Positions 52,079 to 61,099 are shown, counted from the stretch's first letter. The stretch is 64,000 nucleotides of DNA from Streptomyces sp. HM190 (GCF_009857135.1 NZ_CP047318.1:2666001-2730000), one strand, 5' to 3'. The notes: generated by a model not told the origin, from the sequence alone. Program-made: numbers and translations.

Positions 52079-52146
52079 CCGCGGCGTTGTGCGCGCCGGC
52101 CGCGCCCCGCGCGCACGCCGGGCCGGCCATCCCAGAAGGAGCTGCA

Positions 52147-53190
52147 ATGGACATCACCTTCACCTCCCAGCCCGCCCCGTCCGCCCCGTCCGCCCCGTCC
52201 GCCCCGGACACCAGAGGTCTCGTCGCACCGCTGCACCTGCTGCACAGACCCGTCACACCGGAGGGGTTCCTGCTGGACGCCGCCGCTCCCGTGGAGCAGC
52301 ACTTCGCGCTCTCCGCCGAACTACCGCGGGAGCACGGGACGTTCAACGACGGGCCGGGCACCTTCCACGATCTGCTCTACATCGCCGAGACCCTGCGCCA
52401 GGCGACGCACTTCGTCGCGCACCAGTACTTCCGGGTGCCCGTCGAACGCCCCGCGGTGTTCGTCTCCAGCGGTCTCGACGTCCTCGACCCGGCGCCGTGG
52501 CGCCGCACCGGCAGGCCGGCCCATCTGACGCTGGACCTCACCCTGACGCCCCTGGACGTGGTCAACGGCGTCCCGCGCGGCCTGGACTGCCGCAGTGACG
52601 TGGCGATCGACGGCGTCCGCTGTGGGAGCGCTTCCGCGCGGCTGCAGTTCCTGATGCCGGGGGTGTACCGGTCGCACCGTGAGGTGGGACGCCAGGAGAG
52701 CCTGCGGAGCACCGCTCCGGTGGTGCGCCCGCCGGCCTCCCTGACGGTGGTCACGCGGGAGGACCCGGCCGCCGTGGCGCCCGGGTCGGTGGGGCGCGGG
52801 GACCCGCGCAACGTCGTCGTGGGACCGCCGCTGCGGGCGCCGTACGGGGAGTTCGTGCTGCCGGTGTCCGCCGACCCCGGCCACGAGGTCTTCACGGCCG
52901 TGGCCGGCGACCATGTCCCCGGCCCGGTGTTCCTGGAGGCGTCCCGGCAGGCGTCGCTGCTCGCCGCCGCCGAACTGCACGGGCTGCGGCCCGCCCACGC
53001 CCTGCTGACCCGCTGGCGGGCGTCGTTCCGCGGGTTCGGGGACGCCGACCTTCCGCTGACCTGCACGGTCGTGGCGCAGGACCCGGTCCGCGACGACGCG
53101 GGCCGTCCCACCGTACGCACCCGGCTCGCCTTCAGCCAGGGCAGCCGTGTCCTGTGCACCGCCTCGGCCGTCCTGCTCCAGGACTGCTGA
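52147..53190 (+). CDS. AfsA/ScbA-type butyrolactone-signal synthase 2 (diverged)
   Basis: A 347-residue AfsA-fold protein with two hot-dog repeats. Repeat 1 is around FALSAELPREHGTFND ... FHDLLYIAETLRQATHFVAH and repeat 2 around DPRNVVVGPPLRAPYG ... DHVPGPVFLEASRQASLLAA. The DHxxDHxPG motif of AfsA-like protein 1 is reduced to AVAGDHVPG here. The N-terminus carries a PSAPSAPSAP run from a 9-bp DNA repeat (about 52171-52205). AAGGAG precedes the ATG at 52147. It could make a different signal or be a catalytically altered paralogue. It lies just upstream of the AfsR-like SARP gene. Confidence 0.82.
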   Translation: MDITFTSQPAPSAPSAPSAPDTRGLVAPLHLLHRPVTPEGFLLDAAAPVEQHFALSAELPREHGTFNDGPGTFHDLLYIAETLRQATHFVAHQYFRVPVERPAVFVSSGLDVLDPAPWRRTGRPAHLTLDLTLTPLDVVNGVPRGLDCRSDVAIDGVRCGSASARLQFLMPGVYRSHREVGRQESLRSTAPVVRPPASLTVVTREDPAAVAPGSVGRGDPRNVVVGPPLRAPYGEFVLPVSADPGHEVFTAVAGDHVPGPVFLEASRQASLLAAAELHGLRPAHALLTRWRASFRGFGDADLPLTCTVVAQDPVRDDAGRPTVRTRLAFSQGSRVLCTASAVLLQDC

Positions 53191-53259
53191 CCGTACGCCG
53201 CCGCCCGGACCGGCCGACGCTCTCCTCTCCCCTCGTCCTCATGATCAAGGAGCTCTCCG

Positions 53260-55983
53260 ATGCGTTTCCGGGTACTGGGGCCGGTGAGTCTGTCGCCCCG
53301 CACTCCCTCCGCCGCGAAACCGCGCGCGCTGCTCGCCACCCTGCTCGTGCAGGCCGGTGAGGTGGTCCCCGTGCACAGTCTGATCGACGAGCTGTGGGGG
53401 ACGGAGCCCCCGCGCACCGCGACCACCACCCTCCAGGTGTACGTCTCCCAGTTACGCAAGGTCCTCGCCGGCGCCGACGGCTCCGCGCGCTCCGGGGAAC
53501 TGCTGACCCGGGCCCCCGGTTACCTCCTCGCCGTTGCCGAGCGGGACTTCGACCTGCCCTGCTTCGAACGGCTGCGGGCCGCGGGCCGCGCCGCCCACCA
53601 GGAGGGCGACTTCGGCCGCGCCTCCGAACTGCTGCACGAGGCGCTCGCGCTGTGGACCGGCCCCGCCCTGTCCGGGATCCCGCACGGGGTGCGGCTGGAG
53701 TCCGCCGCCATCCGGCTGGACGAGCTGCGGATGGAGGTCCTGGAACAGCGGATCGTCGCCGACCTGCGGCTGGGCCGCCACCAGGAGCTGGCCGGGGAAC
53801 TGCTGGCCCTCGCCAACGAGCACCCGCTGCGGGAGACCCTGCACGGACACCTCATGGTGGCGCTGTACCGGACGGGCCGCGGATCCGACGCGCTGCGGGT
53901 GTACGGGCGGCTGCGCCACTCCCTGGTGGAGGAGCTGGGGGTCGAACCGAGTCCGGGCCTGTCCCGGCTGCACGAGCGCGTCCTGCGCCGCGAGCCCTCC
54001 CTGGACTGGCAGCCGCCCCGCACCGCGCGCCGCGCGACCGGCGACGACCCGGGCGGCGCGGCCGGCCCGCCGGGGCCCCCGGGCGCTCCCCGGCGGGCGG
54101 CGGGACCGGCCGACGGGCCGCGGCCGCTGCCCGGCCCGCCCCCGGCGCTGCCCGCCGCACCACCCGGGTTCGTCGGGCGGGACGAGGAACTGGCGTACGG
54201 GGAACGGGCGCTGCGCGGAGGCGTCGGCCGGCCGGCGGTCAGGGTGCTGGCCGTCTCCGGGCCGGCCGGCGTCGGCAAGACCGCGCTGGCGCTGCGGCTC
54301 GCGCACCGCACGGCGGACCTGTTCCCCGACGGCGGGCTGCTGCTCGGGCTGCGCGGGCCGCAGGGGCGTCCGCTGAGTGCCGCGCAGGCGGGCGCGTCCC
54401 TGCTGCGCCGGCTCACCGACGACGTGCCCGGCGGGCCGCTCACCGACCCGGAGGAGCTGACCGACCGGCTACGGCGGGCCCTGCACGGGCGCCGGATGCT
54501 GCTCGTCCTGGACGACGCCGCGTCCGAGCAGCAGATCCGGCCGCTGCTGCGGGCCGTCACGGAGGGCTCGGTGATCGTCACCGGCCGCCGCCGGGCCGCC
54601 GCCCTCGACGGGGCGGAGCACCTGCGGCTGGACGCGGTGCGGCCGGAGGAGGCGGTGGAGCTGCTGCTCGCCGCCGGGGGCGAGCGGATGGCGCAGGACC
54701 CGGTGGCGGTCGCCGAGATCGCCCGGCTGTGCGGCTGCTTCCCGCTGGCGCTGCGGGTGGCCGCGGCGGCCCTGACGGCGCGCCCGCACACCACGCCCGC
54801 CGCGCTGGCGGGCCGGCTGCGCGACGAGCGGACCCGGCTCGGTGTGCTGCGCGAGGGCGACCTCGACCTGCGCTCCAGTCTGCTGACGGGGTACCAGGAG
54901 GCCGGGCCCCCGCTGCGGCGCGCCTTCCGGCTGCTGTCCCTGGCGCCGGCCCCCGACTTCACGGGGTGGACCGTCGCGGCCCTGCTGGGCACCGGGCAGG
55001 CGGAGGCGGAGGAGATCGCCGAGGAACTCGTCCGGGCCCAGTTGCTGGAGGCCCGCTCCGACGGCCGGTCCGTCCGCTACGGCTTCCACTCGCTGCTGCG
55101 GGTGCTGGCCACCGAACTGCGGGAGGCGGAGGCCGACGCGGCCCGGACGCGGCGGGACGCCGTGGAACGGCTGGGCCTGGCCTACGCGGGCCTCGCCCGG
55201 TACGCCGACCGGCGCCTCGCCCCCGGACGGGACTGGCGGGCCCGGCCCGGCACCGGGCACCCCGGCCCGGACGCGGCCGCGATCGTCGGCGCGAGTCCGC
55301 TGGGATGGTTCCGCGAGGAGGCCACGGGCCTGGTGGAGACGGTGCGGCAGACGCACGCGGCGGGGCTGTGGCCGCTGGTGGGGGACCTCGCGGGCAGCGC
55401 CGCCGGGTACTTCCACGCCTGCGCCGCGTGGGAGGAGTGGGAGGAGACCCACCGGCTCGCCCTGGACGCCGCGCGGCGGGCCCGGAACACGCAGGCCGAG
55501 GCGGCGGTCCGGTACGCGCTGGGCGACCTGGCCTGGCAGCGCCGCCAGGCCGACCGGGCGCTGCGCTACCACACCGCCGCCCAGCAGGCGTTCGAGCTGG
55601 TCCGCGACCGGACCGGGGTGGCGCGCTGCCGGATCGGCGCGGCCGACGTGCTGCTCGGCCAGGGCCTGCTGGAACACGCCGCCCGGCGGTACGGGCGCGC
55701 GCTGGCACTGTGCTCGGCCGAGGGGGATCTGCGGGGCGAGGTCGCCGCGTTGAAAGGGCTCGCCCTGGTCAACCTGCGGCGCGGCCGGGTGGAGGTGGCG
55801 CGGCGGCAGCTGGAGCAGTGCGGGCGCGCCGCGGAACGCCTCGGTGACCGCCGCTGGACGGAGTACGTCCGCCGCACCGCGGCCCGGCTGGCCCCGGACC
55901 CCGCCCACCGTCTCTCCCCCGTCGGCCACGCGGTCGAGGTGGGCCCCGGCATGTGGCTCATCGGGACGGCCACGGCCGCCTGA
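53260..55983 (+). CDS. AfsR-like SARP with NB-ARC and TPR domains
   Basis: A 907-residue regulator. Residues 1-95 are an OmpR-type winged helix (MRFRVLGPVSLSP ... LIDELWGTEPPRTATTTLQVYVSQLRKVL), then an activation domain to about 245, a Pro/Gly linker, an NB-ARC ATPase with P-loop GPAGVGKT (334-341) and LLVLDDAASEQQ, and C-terminal TPR-like helices. Codon 65 is TTA, so full-length translation depends on bldA. AAGGAG precedes the ATG. It could act on the same heptamer boxes as the short SARP or on top of it. There is a 69-bp gap after the AfsA-like gene. Confidence 0.93.
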   Translation: MRFRVLGPVSLSPRTPSAAKPRALLATLLVQAGEVVPVHSLIDELWGTEPPRTATTTLQVYVSQLRKVLAGADGSARSGELLTRAPGYLLAVAERDFDLPCFERLRAAGRAAHQEGDFGRASELLHEALALWTGPALSGIPHGVRLESAAIRLDELRMEVLEQRIVADLRLGRHQELAGELLALANEHPLRETLHGHLMVALYRTGRGSDALRVYGRLRHSLVEELGVEPSPGLSRLHERVLRREPSLDWQPPRTARRATGDDPGGAAGPPGPPGAPRRAAGPADGPRPLPGPPPALPAAPPGFVGRDEELAYGERALRGGVGRPAVRVLAVSGPAGVGKTALALRLAHRTADLFPDGGLLLGLRGPQGRPLSAAQAGASLLRRLTDDVPGGPLTDPEELTDRLRRALHGRRMLLVLDDAASEQQIRPLLRAVTEGSVIVTGRRRAAALDGAEHLRLDAVRPEEAVELLLAAGGERMAQDPVAVAEIARLCGCFPLALRVAAAALTARPHTTPAALAGRLRDERTRLGVLREGDLDLRSSLLTGYQEAGPPLRRAFRLLSLAPAPDFTGWTVAALLGTGQAEAEEIAEELVRAQLLEARSDGRSVRYGFHSLLRVLATELREAEADAARTRRDAVERLGLAYAGLARYADRRLAPGRDWRARPGTGHPGPDAAAIVGASPLGWFREEATGLVETVRQTHAAGLWPLVGDLAGSAAGYFHACAAWEEWEETHRLALDAARRARNTQAEAAVRYALGDLAWQRRQADRALRYHTAAQQAFELVRDRTGVARCRIGAADVLLGQGLLEHAARRYGRALALCSAEGDLRGEVAALKGLALVNLRRGRVEVARRQLEQCGRAAERLGDRRWTEYVRRTAARLAPDPAHRLSPVGHAVEVGPGMWLIGTATAA

Positions 55984-56042
55984 CCCCGGCGGGAGCATGC
56001 GCTGGCTCCGGGAGCGGGGCAGCCGCGAGGCGGTTCCTGAAT

Positions 56043-56266
56043 CGAGGCGGCGGCGAGGTCGTCCGGGGAGCGAGGCGGCGGCGAGGTCGTTCAGGGAGCG
56101 AGGCGGCGGCGAGGTCGTTCAGGGAGCGAGGCGGCGGCGAGGTCGTTCAGGGAGCGAGGCGGCGGCGAGGTCGTCCGGGGAGCGAGGCGGCGGCGAGGTC
56201 GTTCAGGGAGCGAGGCGGCGGCGAGGTCGTCCGGGGAGCGAGGCGGCGGCGAGGTCGTTCAGGGAG
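56043..56266. repeat. 28-bp tandem repeat, eight copies
   Basis: Eight head-to-tail units starting CGAGGCGGCGGCGAGGTCGT at 56043, 56071, 56099, 56127, 56155, 56183, 56211 and 56239. They come in two variants that differ at four bases after that block (CCGG = A, TTCA = B) in the order A B B B A B A B; a degraded ninth follows. There are no spacers. The period is not a multiple of three, so it is non-coding. Confidence 0.93.
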
Positions 56267-56344
56267 CGGGGCGGCGTGGCGTCGTCCCGGCGGGAGCCGT
56301 ACGACCCGCTCGGTCGGCCTCCCCACCGGACGGTCACAGGCGGG

Positions 56345-56376
56345 GGGAGCCGCGTGACGTCCGGCACGCGGCTCCC
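56345..56376. terminator. 12-bp-stem hairpin between AfsR-like SARP and hydrolase
   Basis: GGGAGCCGCGTG (56345-56356) pairs with CACGCGGCTCCC (56365-56376), with an eight-base loop. It lies between converging genes. Confidence 0.75.
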
Positions 56377-56441
56377 GGACGGCCGGCGACGGCAGCGGCG
56401 GGGGCCCGGTTCTCCCGGCCGGTCCCCCGCGTGGCCGGCCG

Positions 56442-57476
56442 TCAGCCGGTGGCCCGCCCCTGGAGGGGACGGGCACCCCGGGTCCGGGTGTGGGCGCGGC
56501 GGGTACGCAGCAGTTGCCGCCATTCCTCGGGGCTGAACCGGGCGGGCCGGGTGCGGCCGATGAAGTCGTGGAGCACACCGAGGAAGCGCTCCGGGTCCGT
56601 GTGGAACGGGAAGTGCCCGGCGTCCTCGAATATCTCCAGCCGGCTGCCCGGCATGGACACGTGACCGAGACCGGCGTGCAGGGCCGGGACGACCATGTCG
56701 CGCCCGCCCCACACCAGCATGGTCGGCATGCCCTGCGTCAGATAGCAGCGGTCGAGCAGGGTGCCGACCTGGCCCCGCCAGTCGACGACGGCCCGCAGGG
56801 TCCGGACGAAGGCGCTGCGCGAACTCGCGTCCGGCAGGGCGTCCACCACCCGCAGCAGATCCGGCGCGTCGGCCCCGAGCCCGGTGTTCAGCGTCTTCAT
56901 GATCCGTACGAACATCTGCAACTGCCATCGCACCGTGGGGAGTTGGAAAGCCGACAGCAGCAGCTCGGCGCCCGGCAGGGTGGCGGCCCGCAGCAGCGGG
57001 GAGACCTGGCGGCCGATGCCTCCGCTGCCGACGAGGACCAGCCGCTCGGTGCGCTCGGGGAACTGGTAGGCGAACTGGGCCGCCACGGCGCCGCCGAGGG
57101 AGTGGCCGACCAGGGTGGCCCGCTCGATGCCCAGGGCGCTGAGGAGGTCCCGCAGCCCGTTGGCGTACGCGCCGGGAGAGTAGTCGCCGCGCGGTTTGGC
57201 GGACGCCCCGTGGCCGAGGAGGTCGGGCGCGAGGACCCGGTAGCGGGCGGCCAGGCCCGGGATGATGTCGGCCCAGGTCGCGGAGGAGTCGCCGATGCCG
57301 TGGATCAGCACCACCGCGGACTCGCCCTTGCCCGCCATGCGGTAGGCGAAGCGGTACCCGTGCAGCTCACGGGTGCGGACGCGGACCTCGTTGCGGCCCA
57401 CCGCCCGCGGCCCGGGCCGCCCCGGCTGCAGGCTGGGCCGGAAGGGCGAGCGGGCGGTGAAGGGGTCGTCGGCCAT
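56442..57476 (-). CDS. alpha/beta hydrolase
   Basis: A 344-residue alpha/beta-hydrolase of the MhpC/haloperoxidase-like group. It has the oxyanion loop VVLIHGIGDSSATWADI, the nucleophile in LVGHSLGGAVAAQFA, the acid in VWGGRDMVVP and the His in FEDAGHFPFHTDPE. About 35 extra residues stand before the core and an Arg-rich tail follows. It starts three bases after the stop of the small gene upstream, so they are likely co-translated within the FrsA-like operon. It may hydrolyse or cyclise a pathway intermediate; there is no direct evidence for the substrate. Confidence 0.88.
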   Translation of the reverse strand: MADDPFTARSPFRPSLQPGRPGPRAVGRNEVRVRTRELHGYRFAYRMAGKGESAVVLIHGIGDSSATWADIIPGLAARYRVLAPDLLGHGASAKPRGDYSPGAYANGLRDLLSALGIERATLVGHSLGGAVAAQFAYQFPERTERLVLVGSGGIGRQVSPLLRAATLPGAELLLSAFQLPTVRWQLQMFVRIMKTLNTGLGADAPDLLRVVDALPDASSRSAFVRTLRAVVDWRGQVGTLLDRCYLTQGMPTMLVWGGRDMVVPALHAGLGHVSMPGSRLEIFEDAGHFPFHTDPERFLGVLHDFIGRTRPARFSPEEWRQLLRTRRAHTRTRGARPLQGRATG

Positions 57477-57479
57477 GGG

Positions 57480-57761
57480 TCAGGCCTCCTGCGGAGTCGG
57501 GTGGTGGTCACGGACGGGGCGGCGCGGGACCGGCGCGGACTCGACGACGTCCGGGGCGCCCGGGGCCTCGCCGACGGCGGGGCCGGGGACGCGCTGGGCG
57601 CGGAAGAGGACCGGGTCACCGGGGACGCCCTCGGGGTCGGGGTCGAGGCCGAGCGACGTGAGGGAACGCCAGGGCTGGGCCTGGCCGGGTGTTCTCGTCC
57701 GCCAGGGGGTGTACGCCTGGGCCGGGGAGGAGGGAGCGCGGAGGGTGTGCACGGAGGACAT
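57480..57761 (-). CDS. small protein of unknown function (93 residues)
   Basis: An open frame starting at the ATG at 57761 (MSSVHTLRAPSSPAQAYTPW) with GAGGTGG seven to eight bases upstream, ending three bases before the next gene's start. The product is rich in Pro, Arg and Gly, with one more ordered stretch (LTSLGLDPDPEGVPGDPVLF). I do not recognise it. Its position in an operon with good spacing supports translation. It could be a small accessory factor or a spurious frame. Confidence 0.5.
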   Translation of the reverse strand: MSSVHTLRAPSSPAQAYTPWRTRTPGQAQPWRSLTSLGLDPDPEGVPGDPVLFRAQRVPGPAVGEAPGAPDVVESAPVPRRPVRDHHPTPQEA

Positions 57762-57873
57762 GACAGCCACCTCTGGGTAGGTGTGCGAGGAAGCGCACCG
57801 GGAGGGGGCGCGGTACCACCGCCGTTCGGCGGGGCGCGCCCGGTGCGAGGACCCCGCGCAGGGGCGCGGGGCT

Positions 57874-59082
57874 CTACTCGACGGGAGACCTGCGCGGCGC
57901 GCGGGGTGCGGCGTCGGACGCGTTCGCCGTACCGGACGGGCCGGCCGCGACGGCGAGGTCGTTCCTGGACCGGGCGGCGGCACCGGCCGCGCCGCCGGAC
58001 GCGCCGGTCGCGCCGCGCCGCCGCCCCGCCCCGGTGGCGGGCAGGGCGCGGGGGCGGCCGAGCCGGTGGCCGAGGCGGGCCCGCAGCAGTGACGCGATCA
58101 GCCACGTGCGCAGGGCGCCCAGGTGGGCCGGGGAGCCGTGGACGTCGTCGAACTCCTTGAAACGGACACGGGGCAGCGTGGCGCCGAGCAGCTGCCGCTC
58201 GCCGGGCGGGATGATCTCGTCCCGCGAGCTGACGACGTACCCGACGGGGATATCGACCGCGCCCAGCACGTCGGGGCCGAGCGGGAAGTCGGCGAGCAGC
58301 GCGCGCAGGGCGTCGTCGTCGGGGGCTCCGGTGAGCCGGCGCAGCGTGGCGACGGTGATCCCGGGGACGCGGGGCCACCAGTCGGGGTCGGCGAAGAACC
58401 CGGCGACGGGGGCGCCGACGGTGTGGACGGAGCGGATGCGCGGGTCCTCGGCCGCCGCGCGCAGCGCCAGGTGGCCGCTGAAGCTGAGGCCGAGGACGGA
58501 GGTGTCGGTGACCCGGGCGCGGCCGGCGAGGCGGTCCATCAGGAACGGCAGCAGCCGCCAGGAGTCCGCGTGGTAGCGCAGGGTGTTCTCGCCGACGCCG
58601 GGCATCTCGCCGACCACGGCCGCCCAGCCGAGGCGGGCGAGCCGGGGCAGCAGGGGCGCCCACTGCTCCTTGACGCTGACGATGCCGCCCATGACCAGCA
58701 GCAGCGGCCGCCGGCGGCGTTCGTCGAGCCCGCTCGCCCAGCAGGCGACCGTGCCGTCGGGGTGGTCGAGGACGAGGCGTTCGACGCCGTGCCGGCGCCG
58801 CCAGTCGTCGAAGGTGCGGACGCAGTTGTCCTGGGCCCGGCGCCGGACGTCGTCGCCGTGGTACGGGAAACGGGCGAGCGCGTAGTGCCGGCAGGCGTCG
58901 AGGGTGCGGCCGGCGACGGCCAGCCGGTCGGCCTCGCCGGTCCACACCCGGGCCCAGGACGCGGGGTGCCCCGGCTCGTCGTTGGTGATCCTCGGCAGTA
59001 CGGCCGCGACCTGGCGGTCGCCGACGCCCTGGCCGCGGGCGTGCAGCCGCGCGAACTCCTTGAGTTCCGCGAGATGGTCCAT
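57874..59082 (-). CDS. FrsA/DUF1100-like alpha/beta hydrolase with low-complexity tail
   Basis: A 402-residue protein. A helical N-terminal region (about 1-120) precedes an alpha/beta-hydrolase core (RPLLLVMGGIVSVKEQWAPLL). The nucleophile is in VLGLSFSGHLALRAA, the acid in VVSSRDEIIPPGE and the His in DDVHGSPAHL. This is the FrsA/2,6-dihydroxypseudooxynicotine-hydrolase-like family that can cleave C-C bonds or transfer acyl groups. The last 70 residues are Ala/Gly/Arg-rich and contain a DNA segment similar to the 28-bp array. It is the first gene of a three-gene operon behind a SARP-type box. Confidence 0.82.
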   Translation of the reverse strand: MDHLAELKEFARLHARGQGVGDRQVAAVLPRITNDEPGHPASWARVWTGEADRLAVAGRTLDACRHYALARFPYHGDDVRRRAQDNCVRTFDDWRRRHGVERLVLDHPDGTVACWASGLDERRRRPLLLVMGGIVSVKEQWAPLLPRLARLGWAAVVGEMPGVGENTLRYHADSWRLLPFLMDRLAGRARVTDTSVLGLSFSGHLALRAAAEDPRIRSVHTVGAPVAGFFADPDWWPRVPGITVATLRRLTGAPDDDALRALLADFPLGPDVLGAVDIPVGYVVSSRDEIIPPGERQLLGATLPRVRFKEFDDVHGSPAHLGALRTWLIASLLRARLGHRLGRPRALPATGAGRRRGATGASGGAAGAAARSRNDLAVAAGPSGTANASDAAPRAPRRSPVE

Positions 59083-59277
59083 CGCTGTTCTCCGTCTCCT
59101 CCGGGGTGCGGGTCCGATGCCCGGGGGATGCGGCCGGAGGGCTCGGGGCCTTCCTGGTCGTACCGGCGGCGGGCGGGGCTGTCCGGTCGTACGGCGGCGG
59201 GCCTGCCCGGCCGGGAGCGGGGGATGTCCCCCGGCCGGGTGGCCCGCCCGGAGAGATCCTGGCCGCCGTCCCTTAAG

Positions 59278-59309
59278 CCGTGCTGGCGCACGGGTTGCGC
59301 CCCGCTAAG
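59278..59309 (-). promoter_or_regulatory. SARP-type box (weaker), FrsA-like operon
   Basis: On the minus strand: CTTAGCG, 4 bp, GCAACCC, 8 bp, then GCACGG. The spacing and the GGGC spacer match the box at 44518, but the second heptamer and the -10 are poor. Confidence 0.55.
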
Positions 59310-59350
59310 CGCCGCGCGCCGCGCGCGGTGTGACGCGCACGGCGCGCGGC

Positions 59351-59394
59351 GGCGCGCTGGTGCGAAGAGGAGGCCCTCTTCGCACCAGCGCGCC
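59351..59394. terminator. perfect 19-bp-stem hairpin after phosphopantetheinyl transferase gene
   Basis: The left arm 59351-59369 (GGCGCGCTGGTGCGAAGAG) is perfectly complementary to 59376-59394, with a six-base loop. It lies 16 bp past the stop of the transferase gene. Confidence 0.85.
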
Positions 59395-59409
59395 GTCGTG
59401 GTCCCGCCC

Positions 59410-60300
59410 TCACCAGTCCAGGAGGGCGTCCTCGTCCCCGGCCCGGTCGTCGGACTCCGCGTCGTCGCCCAGGGCCTCGGCCACGGCGGCGACGACACGC
59501 GGATCGAGCATGGTGCGGGCGGCGGTGTCCCGGGTGCCGCCGAATCCGGCGTCGCTGACGGCGACGCTGACGACGTAGCCGTCGTCGACGGAGAAGGTGC
59601 GGAACTGCCATTCGACCCCGGTGCCCGGTGCCCCGTCGGGAGCCAGCACGCGGGCGGGCCGGCCGTCGCCGCTGAAACCGAAGTCGGTGAAGCGGAACCG
59701 CAGACCCTGCCCGATCGCCTTGCTGTAGGCCTCCTTGAGCGTCCACATCCGGACGAGCGCGGCGCCCCGCCGCTGCGCCGGGAGCCGTTCCAGGACGGTC
59801 AGCTCGTGCGGCGTGCAGACATGGCGGTGCAGCCCGCGCGTGTAGAGCGGGCGGTCGGCCCGCTCCGCGTCCACTCCGATCAGTCCCTTGGTGGTGAGCC
59901 CGATGAGCAGCAGGTCCTCGGTGTGGCTGAGGCTGATGTCCACCGCGTCGTAGCCGCGCAGATAGGGGCGGCCGGTGGGGCCGTACCCGAGTTCGACGGC
60001 CTGCGGGGGCACCCGCAGGGCCACCGACGCGGCGAACTTCAGCAGCACCCGGGACGCGGCGAACCGGGTCCGCACGTCCGGGTGGGTCATCTCCAGGTAG
60101 CGCTCCCAGTCCCGGCCCAGCAGGGCGCGCAGGCGCGGGGCGCCCGCCCGGTCCGGCCGCCAGTCGGCGAGCCGGGCGTGCAACACCGCGACCTCGTGCT
60201 CCTCCAGGTCGGCGCGCACCTGGTCCCAGGCTCCGTCACGGCCGGAGATCCGCACCGGCTCCCCGAGCGATGGGCTGGGTGCCGTCCTCCTCCGCGTCAT
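59410..60300 (-). CDS. Sfp-type 4'-phosphopantetheinyl transferase
   Basis: A 296-residue enzyme. Conserved blocks are DISLSHTEDL (125-130 region), GVDAER (142-147, Mg ligands) and WTLKEAYSKAIGQGL (186-200). It transfers phosphopantetheine from CoA to the serine of carrier proteins, converting the ACPs encoded at 23755, 61096 and 62543 to holo form. GGAGGG lies before the ATG at 60300. It overlaps the upstream E2-like gene by 65 bases, so it is translationally coupled. It has a 40-residue acidic tail. A dedicated transferase fits a self-contained cluster. Confidence 0.92.
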   Translation of the reverse strand: MTRRRTAPSPSLGEPVRISGRDGAWDQVRADLEEHEVAVLHARLADWRPDRAGAPRLRALLGRDWERYLEMTHPDVRTRFAASRVLLKFAASVALRVPPQAVELGYGPTGRPYLRGYDAVDISLSHTEDLLLIGLTTKGLIGVDAERADRPLYTRGLHRHVCTPHELTVLERLPAQRRGAALVRMWTLKEAYSKAIGQGLRFRFTDFGFSGDGRPARVLAPDGAPGTGVEWQFRTFSVDDGYVVSVAVSDAGFGGTRDTAARTMLDPRVVAAVAEALGDDAESDDRAGDEDALLDW

Positions 60301-61099
60301 CGAAGCCCTCCAATTCCTGCTTGAGATCCCCGAGCACGTCGGCGGCGGCCGCGCCGTCGAGGACCCGGTGGTCGAAGGTGAGTCCGAGCCGCATCACCGG
60401 GGCGACGGCGAGCCGCCCGTCCTTGACGACGGGCCGGTCGACGACGCGTCCCGCGCACAGCGTGATGGCGGTGCCCCCGCTGGAGTGGAAACCGTCGACG
60501 GGGCGGTGGCCCAGCGAGCTGACCGCGACGGTGCCGAGGACGGCCGGGCGTCTGGCCGGGTCGCGCACCGCGGCGGCGAAGGCCAGCCGGCCGAGCGGCA
60601 CCGGCAGCCGGCCGAGCATCCGGACCCCGCGGAACTCGGCCAGCCGCTCGGTGCCGGGGCCCCGGTAGCGGTCGACGCGCCGCTGGATCTCGTCGAGGCC
60701 GGCGCTCTCCAGGGCGGGGATCAGCGCGGACAGCACGGTCCGTTCCCCGTCCACGGTGCGGTCCAGCGCCAGCTTGGCGGTGACGCCGCCGAAGCGGACG
60801 GTGCGCGGTCCGCGCAGCCCGAACAGCCGGGCCGGGGCGAGGGCCGCGTTGGCCTCCGGGTGGCGGTGCAGCACCCGGCCGGTGGCGTGCAGCAGATAGG
60901 TGACGACGGAGTAGCGGCGGCCCGCCGCCCGCGCGGTCCCGCGGTGGGCCTCGACGCGGGTCATGTCGATGTCGGTGTCGAGGTGGACGGGCCGCTGCCG
61001 GGCGGCGTGCTCCAGGAAGTACAGGGTGTGCCGGCGGCGGCGCTCGGGGTGCGCGCGGGCGGGGGCCGGCGGGTTCCCGCCGGCCCCGGCGGCGGTCAT
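60236..61099 (-). CDS. stand-alone E2-type (2-oxoacid dehydrogenase) acyltransferase
   Basis: A 287-residue protein consisting only of the CoA-dependent acyltransferase catalytic domain of dihydrolipoyl acyltransferases. It has the active-site motif FDHRVLDG (H244, D248, G249) and the strand segment AVSSLGHRPVDGFHSSGGTAITL, without lipoyl or E1/E3-binding domains. The ATG at 61099 overlaps the stop of the free ACP gene (ATGA). An E2 fold coupled to an ACP rather than a lipoyl arm suggests acyl transfer between ACP and CoA or a small nucleophile, perhaps for priming or chain release. This is inferred from context. Confidence 0.85.
   Translation of the reverse strand: MTAAGAGGNPPAPARAHPERRRRHTLYFLEHAARQRPVHLDTDIDMTRVEAHRGTARAAGRRYSVVTYLLHATGRVLHRHPEANAALAPARLFGLRGPRTVRFGGVTAKLALDRTVDGERTVLSALIPALESAGLDEIQRRVDRYRGPGTERLAEFRGVRMLGRLPVPLGRLAFAAAVRDPARRPAVLGTVAVSSLGHRPVDGFHSSGGTAITLCAGRVVDRPVVKDGRLAVAPVMRLGLTFDHRVLDGAAAADVLGDLKQELEGFDDAEEDGTQPIARGAGADLRP

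Larger units (their letters stand above)
55984..56441. other. 458-bp convergent region with 28-bp repeat array and terminator
   Basis: It lies between the stop of the AfsR-like gene and the stop of the alpha/beta hydrolase. It holds the 28-bp array (56043-56266) and a hairpin at 56345-56376. The open frames here result from the repeat and GC content, and I see no gene. Confidence 0.7.
59083..59409. other. 327-bp intergenic region upstream of FrsA-like operon
   Basis: Contains a candidate SARP-type box (59278-59309) and the terminator hairpin (59351-59394) of the phosphopantetheinyl transferase operon. A run of CGGGTGG-like sequence fills the leader. No gene is seen. Confidence 0.65.

Noticed and set aside
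56043..56266. A CRISPR-like regular repeat array.
   Set aside because: The units are directly head to tail with no unique spacers and no cas genes are present.
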